Source: Auanema rhodensis (lineage: Eukaryota > Nematoda > Chromadorea > Rhabditida > Rhabditidae). Taken from it: a stretch of DNA of 64,000 nt. The position numbers were made by a program, and so were the translations under genes. Location: NCBI GenBank assembly GCA_964057225.1, contig OZ059900.1, forward strand, positions 22,087,638 through 22,151,637. The letters are read 5' to 3'. The notes beneath the pieces were generated by a model that saw nothing but the letters and a program-made list of their open reading frames with translations, did no database searches and was not told the origin of the DNA. Positions within the stretch are counted from its first letter, which is position 1. Each line of letters starts with the position of its first letter. This document shows, in pieces, positions 52,901-64,000 of the stretch.

Positions 52901-53698
52901 TCGTTGCATTTGACGACTCATATGAACAAAAATCGATTTAATCAATATTAGCCATAAGGGGCGTGCCCTCAGAATATGCTAATTTCCTTAATTTTCTAAC
53001 CCCTGTTTTTTTGTCGTGAAAGTGGAACTAGACGTTGTACGAACAATTTTGAGCTAGGTTTCATTGACATTGCATGAGTTTGAACACATGAAATCGTAAG
53101 TCAAAACCTTGTTTACAGCGAAATTTCCAAAAACTGGTTTTCCAGCATAATAAAATATTTCTCATGGGAAATACTGTGTTTTTGTATTTTACTAGTGTTC
53201 AGCATGTAAAATACTTCATTTTAGTATGTAACACGCTGAAATTCGTTGCATTTGACGACTCATATGAACAAAAATCGATTTAATCAATATTAGCCATAAG
53301 GGGCGTGCCCTCAGAATATGCTAATTTCCTTAATTTTCTAACCCCTGTTTTTTTGTCGTGAAAGTGGAACTAGACGTTGTACGAACAATTTTGAGCTAGG
53401 TTTCATTGACATTGCATGAGTTTGAACACATGAAATCGTAAGTCAAAACCTTGTTTACAGCGAAATTTCCAAAAACTGGTTTTCCAGCATAATAAAATAT
53501 TTCTCATGGGAAATACTGTGTTTTTGTATTTTTCTAGTGTTCAGCATGTAAAATGCTTCATTTTAGTATGTAACACGCTGAAATTCGTTGCATTTGACGA
53601 CTCATATGAACAAAAATCGATTTAATCAATATTAGCCATAAGGGGCGTGCCCTCAGAATATGCTAATTTCCTTAATTTTCTAACCCCTGTTTTTTTGT
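49936..53698 (+). repeat. HOR of the right domain, copy 2, 11 monomers (M147-M157)
   Basis: The order is 18G+88G+311C; 172T+203A; consensus; 147T+153A with T8; 27A+64A+88G; 18G+60T+88G+311C; 54T+234A; 281T; 43A+225T; 177A+199A; consensus. The rare states 60T and 54T in adjacent monomers are shared only with copy 3 (M164-M165). Confidence 0.85.
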
Positions 53699-56600
53699 CG
53701 TGAAAGTGGAACTAGGCGTTGTACGAACAATTTTGAGCTAGGTTTCATTGACATTGCATGAGTTTGAACACATGAAATCGTAAGTGAAAACCTTGTTTAC
53801 AGCGAAATTTCCAAAAACTGGTTTTCCAGCATAATAAAATATTTCTCATGGGAAATACTGTGTTTTTGTATTTTTCTAGTGTTCAGCATGTAAAATGCTT
53901 CATTTTAGTATGTAACACGCTGAAATTCGTTGCATTTGACGACTCATATGAACAAAAATCGATTTAATCAATATTAGCCATAAGGGGCGTGCCCTCAGAA
54001 TATGCTAACTTCCTTAATTTTCTAACCCCTGTTTTTTTGTCGTGAAAGTGGAACTAGACGTTGTACGAACAATTTTGAGCTAGGTTTCATTGACATTGCA
54101 TGAGTTTGAACACATGAAATCGTAAGTCAAAACCTTGTTTACAGCGAAATTTCCAAAAACTGGTTTTCCAGCATAATAAAATATTTCTCATGGGAAATAC
54201 TGTGTTTTTGTTTTTTTCTAGTGTTCAGCATGTAAAATGCTTAATTTTAGTATGTAACACGCTGAAATTCGTTGCATTTGACGACTCATATGAACAAAAA
54301 TCGATTTAATCAATATTAGCCATAAGGGGCGTGCCCTCAGAATATGCTAATTTCCTTAATTTTCTAACCCCTGTTTTTTTGTCGTGAAAGTGGAACTAGA
54401 CGTTGTACGAACAATTTTGAGCTAGGTTTCATTGACATTGCATGAGTTTGAACACATGAAATCGTAAGTCAAAACCTTGTTTACAGCGAAATTTCCAAAA
54501 ACTGGTTTTCCAGCATAATAAAATATTTCTCATGGGAAATACTGTGTTTTTGTATTTTTCTAGTGTTCAGCATGTAAAATGTTTCATTTTAGTATGTAAC
54601 ACGCTGAAATTCGTTACATTTGACGACTCATATGAACAAAAATCGATTTAATCAATATTAGCCATAAGGGGCGTGCCCTCAGAATATGCTAATTTCCTTA
54701 ATTTTCTAACCCCTGTTTTTTTGTCGTGAAAGTGGAACTAGACGTTGTACGAACAATTTTGAGCTAGGTTTCATTGACATTGCATGAGTTTGAACACATG
54801 AAATCGTAAGTCAAAACCTTGTTTACAGCGAAATTTCCAAAAACTGGTTTTCCAGCATAATAAAATATTTCTCATGGGAAATACTGTGTTTTTGTATTTT
54901 TCTAGTGTTCAGCATGTAAAATGCTTCATTTTAGTATGTAACACGCTGAAATTCGTTGCATTTGACGACTCATATGAACAAAAATCGATTTAATCAATAT
55001 TAGCCATAAGGGGCGTGCCCTCAGAATATGCTAATTTCCTTAATTTTCTAACCCCTGTTTTTTTGTCGTGAAAGTGGAACTAGACGTTGTACGAACAATT
55101 TTGAGCTAGGTTTCATTGACATTGCATGAGTTTGAACACATGAAATCGTAAGTCAAAACCTTGTTTACAGCGAAATTTCCAAAAACTGGTTTTCCAGCAT
55201 AATAAAATATTTTTCATGAGAAATACTGTGTTTTTGTATTTTTCTAGTGTTCAGCATGTAAAATGCTTCATTTTAGTATGTAACACGCTGAAATTCGTTG
55301 CATTTGACGACTCATATGAACAAAAATCGATTTAATCAATATTAGCCATAAGGGGCGTGCCCTCAGAATATGCTAATTTCCTTAATTTTCTAACCCCTGT
55401 TTTTTTTGTCGTGAAAGTGGAACTAGACGTTGTACAAACAATTTTGAGCTAGGTTTCATTGACATTGCATGAATTTGAACACATGAAATCGTAAGTCAAA
55501 ACCTTGTTTACAGCGAAATTTCCAAAAACTGGTTTTCCAGCATAATAAAATATTTCTCATGGGAAATACTGTGTTTTTGTATTTTTCTAGTGTTCAGCAT
55601 GTAAAATGCTTCATTTTAGTATGTAACACGCTGAAATTCGTTGCATTTGACGACTCATATGAACAAAAATCGATTTAATCAATATTAGCCATAAGGGGCG
55701 TGCCCTCAGAATATGCTAATTTCCTTAATTTTCTAACCCCTGTTTTTTTGTCGTGAAAGTGGAACTAGGCGTTGTACGAACAATTTTGAGCTAGGTTTCA
55801 TTGACATTGCTTGAGTTTGAACACATGAAATCGTAAGTGAAAACCTTGTTTACAGCGAAATTTCCAAAAACTGGTTTTCCAGCATAATAAAATATTTCTC
55901 ATGGGAAATACTGTGTTTTTGTATTTTTCTAGTGTTCAGCATGTAAAATGCTTCATTTTAGTATGTAACACGCTGAAATTCGTTGCATTTGACGACTCAT
56001 ATGAACAAAAATCGATTTAATCAATATTAGCCATAAGGGGCGTGCCCTCAGAATATGCTAACTTCCTTAATTTTCTAACCCCTGTTTTTTTGTCGTGAAA
56101 GTGGAACTAGACGTTGTACGAACAATTTTGAGCTAGGTTTCATTGATATTGCATGAGTTTGAACACATGAAATCGTAAGTCAAAACCTTGTTTACAGCGA
56201 AATTTCCAAAAACTGGTTTTCCAGCATAATAAAATATTTCTCATGGGAAATACTGTGTTTTTGTATTTTTCTAGTGTTCAGCATGTAAAATGCTTCATTT
56301 TAGTATGTAACACGCTGAAATTCGTTACATTTGACGACTCATATGAACAAAAATCGATTTAATCAATATTAGCCATAAGGGGCGTGCCCTCAGAATATGC
56401 TAATTTCCTTAATTTTCTAACCCCTGTTTTTTTGTCGTGAAAGTGGAACTAGACGTTGTACGAACAATTTTGAGCTAGGTTTCATTGACATTGCATGAGT
56501 TTGAACACATGAAATCGTAAGTCAAAACCTTGTTTACAGCGAAATTTCCAAAAACTGGTTTTCCAGCATAATAAAATATTTCTCATGGGAAATACTGTGT

Positions 56601-57803
56601 TTTTGTATTTTTCTAGTGTTCAGCATGTAAAATGCTTCATTTTAGTATGTAACACGCTGAAATTCGTTGCATTTGACGACTCATATGAACAAAAATCGAT
56701 TTAATCAATATTAGCTATAAGGGGCGTGCCCTCAGAATATGCTAATTTCCTTAATTTTCTAACCCCTGTTTTTTTGTCGTGAAAGTGGAACTAGACGTTG
56801 TACGAACAATTTTGAGCTAAGTTTCATTGACATTGCATGAGTTTGAACACATGAAATCGTAAGTCAAAACCTTGTTTACAGCGAAATTTCCAAAAACTGG
56901 TTTTCCAGCATAATAAAATATTTCTCATGGGAAATACTGTGTTTTTGTATTTTTCTAGTGTTCAGCATGTAAAATGCTTCATTTTAGTATGTAACACGCT
57001 GTAATTCGTTGCATTTGACGACTCATATGAACAAAAATCGATTTAATCAATATTAGCCATAAGGGGCGTGCCCTCAGAATATGCTAATTTCCTTAATTTT
57101 CTAACCCCTGTTTTTTTGTCGTGAAACTGGAACTAGACGTTGTACGAACAATTTTGAGCTAGGTTTCATTGACATTGCATGAGTTTGAACACATGAAATC
57201 GTAAGTCAAAACCTTGTTTACAGCGAAATTTCCAAAAACTGGTTTTCCAGCATAATAAAATATTTCTCATGGGAAATACTGTGTTTTTGTATTTTACTAG
57301 TGTTCAGCATGTAAAATGCTTCATTTTAGTATGTAACACGCTGAAATTCGTTGCATTTGACGACTCATATGAACAAAAATCGATTTAATCAATATTAGCC
57401 ATAAGGGGCGTGCCCTCAGAATATGCTAATTTCCTTAATTTTCTAACCCCTGTTTTTTTGTCGTGAAAGTGGAACTAGACGTTGTACGAACAATTTTGAG
57501 CTAGGTTTCATTGACATTGCATGAGTTTGAACACATGAAATCGTAAGTCAAAACCTTGTTTACAGCGAAATTTCCAAAAACTGGTTTTCCAGCATAATAA
57601 AATATTTCTCATGGGAAATACTGTGTTTTTGTATTTTTCTAGTGTTCAGCATGTAAAATGCTTCATTTTAGTATGTAACACGCTGAAATTCGTTGCATTT
57701 GACGACTCATATGAACAAAAATCGATTTAATCAATATTAGCCATAAGGGGCGTGCCCTCAGAATATGCTAATTTCCTTAATTTTCTAACCCCTGTTTTTT
57801 TGT
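53699..57803 (+). repeat. HOR of the right domain, copy 3, 12 monomers (M158-M169)
   Basis: The order is 18G+88G+311C; 172T+203A; 200T+234A; consensus; 147T+153A with T8; 27A+64A; 18G+60T+88G+311C; 54T+234A; 281T; 43A+225T; 8C+177A; consensus. Relative to copy 2 it has one extra monomer (200T+234A) after the opening pair, so the two are otherwise in register at a 12-monomer spacing. Confidence 0.85.
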
Positions 57804-60800
57804 CGTGAAAGTGGAACTAGGCGTTGTACGAACAATTTTGAGCTAGGTTTCATTGACATTGCATGAGTTTGAACACATGAAATCGTAAGTGAAAACCTTG
57901 TTTACAGCGAAATTTCCAAAAACTGGTTTTCCAGCATAATAAAATATTTCTCATGGGAAATACTGTGTTTTTGTATTTTTCTAGTGTTCAGCATGTAAAA
58001 TGCTTCATTTTAGTATGTAACACGCTGAAATTCGTTGCATTTGACGACTCATATGAACAAAAATCGATTTAATCAATATTAGCCATAAGGGGCGTGCCCT
58101 CAGAATATGCTAACTTCCTTAATTTTCTAACCCCTGTTTTTTTGTCGTGAAAGTGGAACTAGACGTTGTACGAACAATTTTGAGCTAGGTTTCATTGACA
58201 TTGCATGAGTTTGAACACATGAAATCGTAAGTCAAAACCTTGTTTACAGCGAAATTTCCAAAAACTGGTTTTCCAGCATAATAAAATATTTCTCATGGGA
58301 AATACTGTGTTTTTGTTTTTTTCTAGTGTTCAGCATGTAAAATGCTTAATTTTAGTATGTAACACGCTGAAATTCGTTGCATTTGACGACTCATATGAAC
58401 AAAAATCGATTTAATCAATATTAGCCATAAGGGGCGTGCCCTCAGAATATGCTAATTTCCTTAATTTTCTAACCCCTGTTTTTTTGTCGTGAAAGTGGAA
58501 CTAGACGTTGTACGAACAATTTTGAGCTAGGTTTCATTGACATTGCATGAGTTTGAACACATGAAATCGTAAGTCAAAACCTTGTTTACAGCGAAATTTC
58601 CAAAAACTGGTTTTCCAGCATAATAAAATATTTTTCATGAGAAATACTGTGTTTTTGTATTTTTCTAGTGTTCAGAATGTAAAATGCTTCATTTTAGTAT
58701 GTAACACGCTGAAATTCGTTGCATTTGACGACTCATATGAACAAAAATCGATTTAATCAATATTAGCCATAAGGGGCGTGCCCTCAGAATATGCTAATTT
58801 CCTTAATTTTCTAACCCCTGTTTTTTTTGTCGTGAAAGTGGAACTAAGCGTTGTACAAACAATTTTGAGCTAGGTTTCATTGACATTGCATGAATTTGAA
58901 CACATGAAATCGTAAGTCAAAACCTTGTTTACAGCGAAATTTCCAAAAACTGGTTTTCCAGCATAATAAAATATTTCTCATGGGAAATACTGTGTTTTTG
59001 TATTTTTCTAGTGTTCAGCATGTAAAATGCTTCATTTTAGTATGTAACACGCTGAAATTCGTTGCATTTGACGACTCATATGAACAAAAATCGATTTAAT
59101 CAATATTAGCCATAAGGGGCGTGCCCTCAGAATATGCTAACTTCCTTAATTTTCTAACCCCTGTTTTTTTGTCGTGAAAGTGGAACTAGACGTTGTACGA
59201 ACAATTTTGAGCTAGGTTTCATTGACATTGCATGAGTTTGAACACATGAAATCGTAAGTCAAAACCTTGTTTACAGCGAAATTTCCAAAAACTGGTTTTC
59301 CAGCATAATAAAATATTTCTCATGGGAAATACTGTGTTTTTGTATTTTTCTAGTGTTCAGCATGTAAAATGTTTCATTTTAGTATGTAACACGCTGAAAT
59401 TCGTTACATTTGACGACTCATATGAACAAAAATCGATTTAATCAATATTAGCCATAAGGGGCGTGCCCTCAGAATATGCTAATTTCCTTAATTTTCTAAC
59501 CCCTGTTTTTTTGTCGTGAAAGTGGAACTAGACGTTGTACGAACAATTTTGAGCTAGGTTTCATTGACATTGCATGAGTTTGAACACATGAAATCGTAAG
59601 TCAAAACCTTGTTTACAGCGAAATTTCCAAAAACTGGTTTTCCAGCATAATAAAATATTTCTCATGGGAAATACTGTGTTTTTGTATTTTTCTAGTGTTC
59701 AGCATGTAAAATGCTTCATTTTAGTATGTAACACGCTGAAATTCGTTGCATTTGACGACTCATATGAACAAAAATCGATTTAATCAATATTAGCTATAAG
59801 GGGCGTGCCCTCAGAATATGCTAATTTCCTTAATTTTCTAACCCCTGTTTTTTTGTCGTGAAAGTGGAACTAGACGTTGTACGAACAATTTTGAGCTAAG
59901 TTTCATTGACATTGCATGAGTTTGAACACATGAAATCGTAAGTCAAAACCTTGTTTACAGCGAAATTTCCAAAAACTGGTTTTCCAGCATAATAAAATAT
60001 TTCTCATGGGAAATACTGTGTTTTTGTATTTTTCTAGTGTTCAGCATGTAAAATGCTTCATTTTAGTATGTAACACGCTGAAATTCGTTGCATTTGACGA
60101 CTCATATGAACAAAAATCGATTTAATCAATATTAGCCATAAGGGGCGTGCCCTCAGAATATGCTAACTTCCTTAATTTTCTAACCCCTGTTTTTTTGTCG
60201 TGAAAGTGGAACTAGACGTTGTACGAACAATTTTGAGCTAGGTTTCATTGACATTGCATGAGTTTGAACACATGAAATCGTAAGTCAAAACCTTGTTTAC
60301 AGCGAAATTTCCAAAAACTGGTTTTCCAGCATAATAAAATATTTCTCATGGGAAATACTGTGTTTTTGTATTTTTCTAGTGTTCAGCATGTAAAATGTTT
60401 CATTTTAGTATGTAACACGCTGAAATTCGTTACATTTGACGACTCATATGAACAAAAATCGATTTAATCAATATTAGCCATAAGGGGCGTGCCCTCAGAA
60501 TATGCTAATTTCCTTAATTTTCTAACCCCTGTTTTTTTGTCGTGAAAGTGGAACTAGACGTTGTACGAACAATTTTGAGCTAGGTTTCATTGACATTGCA
60601 TGAGTTTGAACACATGAAATCGTAAGTCAAAACCTTGTTTACAGCGAAATTTCCAAAAACTGGTTTTCCAGCATAATAAAATATTTCTCATGGGAAATAC
60701 TGTGTTTTTGTATTTTTCTAGTGTTCAGCATGTAAAATGCTTCATTTTAGTATGTAACACGCTGAAATTCGTTGCATTTGACGACTCATATGAACAAAAA

Positions 60801-61908
60801 TCGATTTAATCAATATTAGCTATAAGGGGCGTGCCCTCAGAATATGCTAATTTCCTTAATTTTCTAACCCCTGTTTTTTTGTCGTGAAAGTGGAACTAGA
60901 CGTTGTACGAACAATTTTGAGCTAAGTTTCATTGACATTGCATGAGTTTGAACACATGAAATCGTAAGTCAAAACCTTGTTTACAGCGAAATTTCCAAAA
61001 ACTGGTTTTCCAGCATAATAAAATATTTCTCATGGGAAATACTGTGTTTTTGTATTTTTCTAGTGTTCAGCATGTAAAATGCTTCATTTTAGTATGTAAC
61101 ACGCTGTAATTCGTTGCATTTGACGACTCATATGAACAAAAATCGATTTAATCAATATTAGCCATAAGGGGCGTGCCCTCAGAATATGCTAATTTCCTTA
61201 ATTTTCTAACCCCTGTTTTTTTGTCGTGAAAGTGGAACTAGACGTTGTACGAACAATTTTGAGCTAAGTTTCATTGACATTGCATGAGTTTGAACACATG
61301 AAATCGTAAGTCAAAACCTTGTTTACAGCGAAATTTCCAAAAACTGGTTTTCCAGCATAATAAAATATTTCTCATGGGAAATACTGTGTTTTTGTATTTT
61401 TCTAGTGTTCAGCATGTAAAATGCTTCATTTTAGTATGTAACACGCTGTAATTCGTTGCATTTGACGACTCATATGAACAAAAATCGATTTAATCAATAT
61501 TAGCCATAAGGGGCGTGCCCTCAGAATATGCTAATTTCCTTAATTTTCTAACCCCTGTTTTTTTGTCGTGAAAGTGGAACTAGACGTTGTACGAACAATT
61601 TTGAGCTAGGTTTCATTGACATTGCATGAGTTTGAACACATGAAATCGTAAGTCAAAACCTTGTTTACAGCGAAATTTCCAAAAACTGGTTTTCCAGCAT
61701 AATAAAATATTTCTCATGGGAAATACTGTGTTTTTGTATTTTACTAGTGTTCAGCATGTAAAATGCTTCATTTTAGTATGTAACACGCTGAAATTCGTTG
61801 CATTTGACGACTCATATGAACAAAAATCGATTTAATCAATATTAGCCATAAGGGGCGTGCCCTCAGAATATGCTAATTTCCTTAATTTTCTAACCCCTGT
61901 TTTTTTGT
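57804..61908 (+). repeat. HOR of the right domain, copy 4, 12 monomers (M170-M181)
   Basis: The order is 18G+88G+311C; 172T+203A; 147T+153A+189A with T8; 17A+18G+27A+64A+311C; 200T+234A; 281T; 43A+311C; 200T+234A; 281T; 43A+225T; 43A+225T; 177A. It keeps the opening pair and the closing 177A but has lost monomers near the start and repeated the 200T+234A, 281T, 43A triplet (59173-60198 and 60199-61224). Confidence 0.8.
58831..59172 (+). repeat. Chimeric monomer M173
   Basis: The left part has 27A (58857) and 64A (58894), the type that follows a T8 monomer. It has consensus C at 88 (58918) but 311C (59141), the mark of the 18G+88G+311C type. In copies 2 and 3 those two types are adjacent monomers (M151-M152, M163-M164), followed by 234A; here one monomer stands for both and is also followed by 234A. 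This fits an exchange between 58918 and 59141 that removed exactly one monomer. Its 17A+18G pair is unique in the window and not explained by that model. Confidence 0.7.
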
Positions 61909-64000
61909 CGTGAAAGTGGAACTAGACGTTGTACGAACAATTTTGAGCTAGGTTTCATTGACATTGCATGAGTTTGAACACATGAAATCGTAAGTCAAAA
62001 CCTTGTTTACAGCGAAATTTCCAAAAACTGGTTTTCCAGCATAATAAAATATTTCTCATGGGAAATACTGTGTTTTTGTATTTTTCTAGTGTTCAGCATG
62101 TAAAATGCTTCATTTTAGTATGTAACACGCTGAAATTCGTTGCATTTGACGACTCATATGAACAAAAATCGATTTAATCAATATTAGCCATAAGGGGCGT
62201 GCCCTCAGAATATGCTAATTTCCTTAATTTTCTAACCCTTGTTTTTTTGTCGTGAAAGTGAAACTAGACGTTGTACGAACAAATTTGAGCTAGGTTTCAT
62301 TGACATTGCATGAGTTTGAACACATGAAATCGTAAGTCAAAACCTTGTTTACAGCGAAATTTCCAAAAACTGGTTTTCCAGCATAATAAAATATTTCTCA
62401 TGGGAAATACTGTGTTTTTGTATTTTTCTAGTGTTCAGCATGTAAAATGCTTCATTTTAGTATGTAACACGCTGAAATTCGTTGCATTTGACGACTCATA
62501 TGAACAAAAATCGATTTAATCAATATTAGCCATAAGGGGCGTGCCCTCAGAATATGCTAATTTCCTTAATTTTCTAACCCTTGTTTTTTTGTCGTGAAAG
62601 TGGAACTAGACGTTGTACGAACAATTTTGAGCTAGGTTTCATTGACATTGCATGAGTTTGAACACATGAAATCGTAAGTCAAAACCTTGTTTACAGCGAA
62701 ATTTCCAAAAACTGGTTTTCCAGCATAATAAAATATTTCTCATGGGAAATACTGTGTTTTTGTATTTTTCTAGTGTTCAGCATGTAAAATGCTTCATTTT
62801 AGTATGTAACACGCTGAAATTCGTTGCATTTGACGACTCATATGAACAAAAATCGATTTAATCAATATTAGCCATAAGGGGCGTGCCCTCAGAATATGCT
62901 AATTTCCTTAATTTTCTAACCCCTGTTTTTTTGTCGTGAAAGTGGAACTAGGCGTTGTACGAACAATTTTGAGCTAGGTTTCATTGACATTGCATGAGTT
63001 TGAACACATGAAATCGTAAGTCAAAACCTTGTTTACAGCGAAATTTCCAAAAACTGGTTTTCCAGCATAATAAAATATTTCTCATGGGAAATACTGTGTT
63101 TTTGTATTTTTCTAGTGTTCAGCATGTAAAATGCTTCATTTTAGTATGTAACACGCTGAAATTCGTTGCATTTGACGACTCATATGAACAAAAATCGATT
63201 TAATCAATATTAGCCATAAGGGGCGTGCCCTCAGAATATGCTAATTTCCTTAATTTTCTAACCCCTGTTTTTTTGTCGTGAAAGTGGAACTAGACGTTGT
63301 ACGAACAATTTTGAGCTAGGTTTCATTGACATTGCATGAGTTTGAACACATGAAATCGTAAGTCAAAACCTTGTTTACAGCGAAATTTCCAAAAACTGGT
63401 TTTCCAGCATAATAAAATATTTCTCATGGGAAATACTGTGTTTTTGTATTTTTCTAGTGTTCAGCATGTTAAATGCTTCATTTTAGTATGTAACACGCTG
63501 AAATTCGTTGCATTTGACGACTCATATGAACAAAAATCGATTTAATCAATATTAGCCATAAGGGGCGTGCCCTCAGAATATGCTAATTTCCTTAATTTTC
63601 TAACCCCTGTTTTTTTGTCGTGAAAGTGGAACTAGACGTTGTACGAACAATTTTGAGCTAGGTTTCATTAACATTGCATGAGTTTGAACACATGAAATCG
63701 TAAGTCAAAACCTTGTTTACAGCGAAATTTCCAAAAACTGGTTTTCCAGCATAATAAAATATTTCTCATGGGAAATACTGTGTTTTTGTATTTTTCTAGT
63801 GTTCAGCATGTAAAATGCTTCATTTTAGTATGTAACACGCTGAAATTCGTTGCATTTGACGACTCATATGAACAAAAATCGATTTAATCAATATTAGCCA
63901 TAAGGGGCGTGCCCTCAGAATATGCTAATTTCCTTAATTTTCTAACCCCTGTTTTTTTGTCGTGAAAGTGGAACTAGACGTTGTACGAACAATTTTGAGC
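61909..64000 (+). repeat. Monomers without visible higher-order pattern (M182-M188)
   Basis: M182 has 331T; M183 has private 11A and 33A plus 331T; M184 is consensus; M185 has 18G without 88G; M186 has a private A-to-T near 63470; M187 has G-to-A at position 52 (63670); M188 is cut at its 40th base. Private changes are more frequent here than in the HOR blocks and shared block-specific states are fewer, so this stretch looks less recently homogenised, or its partner copies lie beyond the window. Confidence 0.6.

Larger units (their letters stand above)
1..64000 (+). repeat. Satellite DNA array, 342-bp monomer, 187 complete head-to-tail copies plus a partial copy
   Basis: The same unit, taken as starting at CGTGAAAGTGGAAC, recurs at 1, 343, 685, 1027 and so on to 63961, always on the same strand. 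Start positions follow 1+342(n-1), shifted by +1 after 12655, 19496, 37964, 46173, 51304, 55409 and 58830 and by -1 after 27703; all eight shifts are one T more or fewer in the terminal T-tract. Both window ends lie inside the array, so its true length is unknown. No unrelated sequence interrupts it. Monomers differ mainly by substitutions at about 25 recurrent positions, and these variants are arranged in multi-monomer blocks annotated separately. The monomer is about 34% G+C. This is classic tandem satellite DNA of eukaryotic heterochromatin; the family name and host are not determinable here. Confidence 0.99.

Noticed and set aside
1-64000. CRISPR array or other direct-repeat defence locus
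   Set aside because: There are no short repeats separated by unique spacers. The whole 342-bp unit repeats, and nothing unique lies between copies.
1-64000. rRNA, 5S, tRNA or other tandem RNA gene cluster
   Set aside because: The unit has no recognisable tRNA or 5S internal promoter boxes, no conserved rRNA segments and no cloverleaf. The T7 tract alone resembles a Pol III stop but lacks any promoter upstream.
1-64000. Telomeric or simple-sequence repeat
   Set aside because: No short repeat of 5 to 10 bases runs through the window. The period is 342 bp and internal sequence is complex.
1-64000. Tandem transposon or viral copies
   Set aside because: There are no terminal repeats with target duplications, no reverse transcriptase, transposase or capsid-like reading frame, and no room for any in 342 bp with stops in all frames.

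Overview
The whole window is one uninterrupted, head-to-tail satellite DNA array. A monomer of about 342 bp repeats from base 1 to base 64000 with a fixed phase: 187 complete monomers, plus the first 40 bases of the 188th starting at 63961. Almost all monomers are exactly 342 bp. Seven are 343 bp and one is 341 bp, and every length change is in the same T-tract at the end of the unit. By eye, most monomers differ from the consensus at 0 to 4 positions and the most divergent seen at about 6, so identity to consensus is roughly 98 to 100%. I see no protein gene, RNA gene, transposon, CRISPR array, inversion or unrelated insert.

This points to a eukaryote, in heterochromatin or a pericentromeric or other satellite-rich region. 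The monomer is about 66% A+T (116 G+C in 342) and has 10 CpG sites against about 9.8 expected, so CpG is not depleted. That fits a lineage with little DNA methylation, such as many insects, better than a vertebrate or plant. Satellite monomers near 340 bp are known from beetles such as Tribolium, but I could not match this sequence to a named family from memory and do not claim one.

The informative content is the second layer: about 25 diagnostic variant positions tile into higher-order repeats (HORs) and segmental duplications. In this answer M1, M2 and so on are monomer numbers from the left, and '43A' means base A at monomer position 43. Region by region: 1-1368, a copy of a four-monomer motif; 1369-4446, a three-monomer HOR; 5473-9234, a four-monomer segment duplicated seven monomers apart around a run of 177A monomers; 7867-12997 and 14024-19838, two copies of a segment of 15 to 17 monomers; 20181-24626, a block duplicated with one monomer lost; 23259-30781, two nearly identical 11-monomer HOR copies; 30782-33517 and 42411-45488, a distant duplication; 33176-40016, a five-monomer HOR, decaying into two-monomer alternation at 40359-42410; 45147-61908, four variable copies (14, 11, 12, 12 monomers) of an HOR; 61909-64000, monomers close to consensus with private changes.

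Several monomers are chimeras whose left part follows one subfamily and right part another, with neighbours switching context at the same place. They mark likely unequal-exchange or gene-conversion junctions. Within the monomer there are a hairpin, a near-perfect 18-bp palindrome made perfect in one subfamily, a longer inverted repeat and a T7 tract. No functional role for them can be shown from sequence alone.
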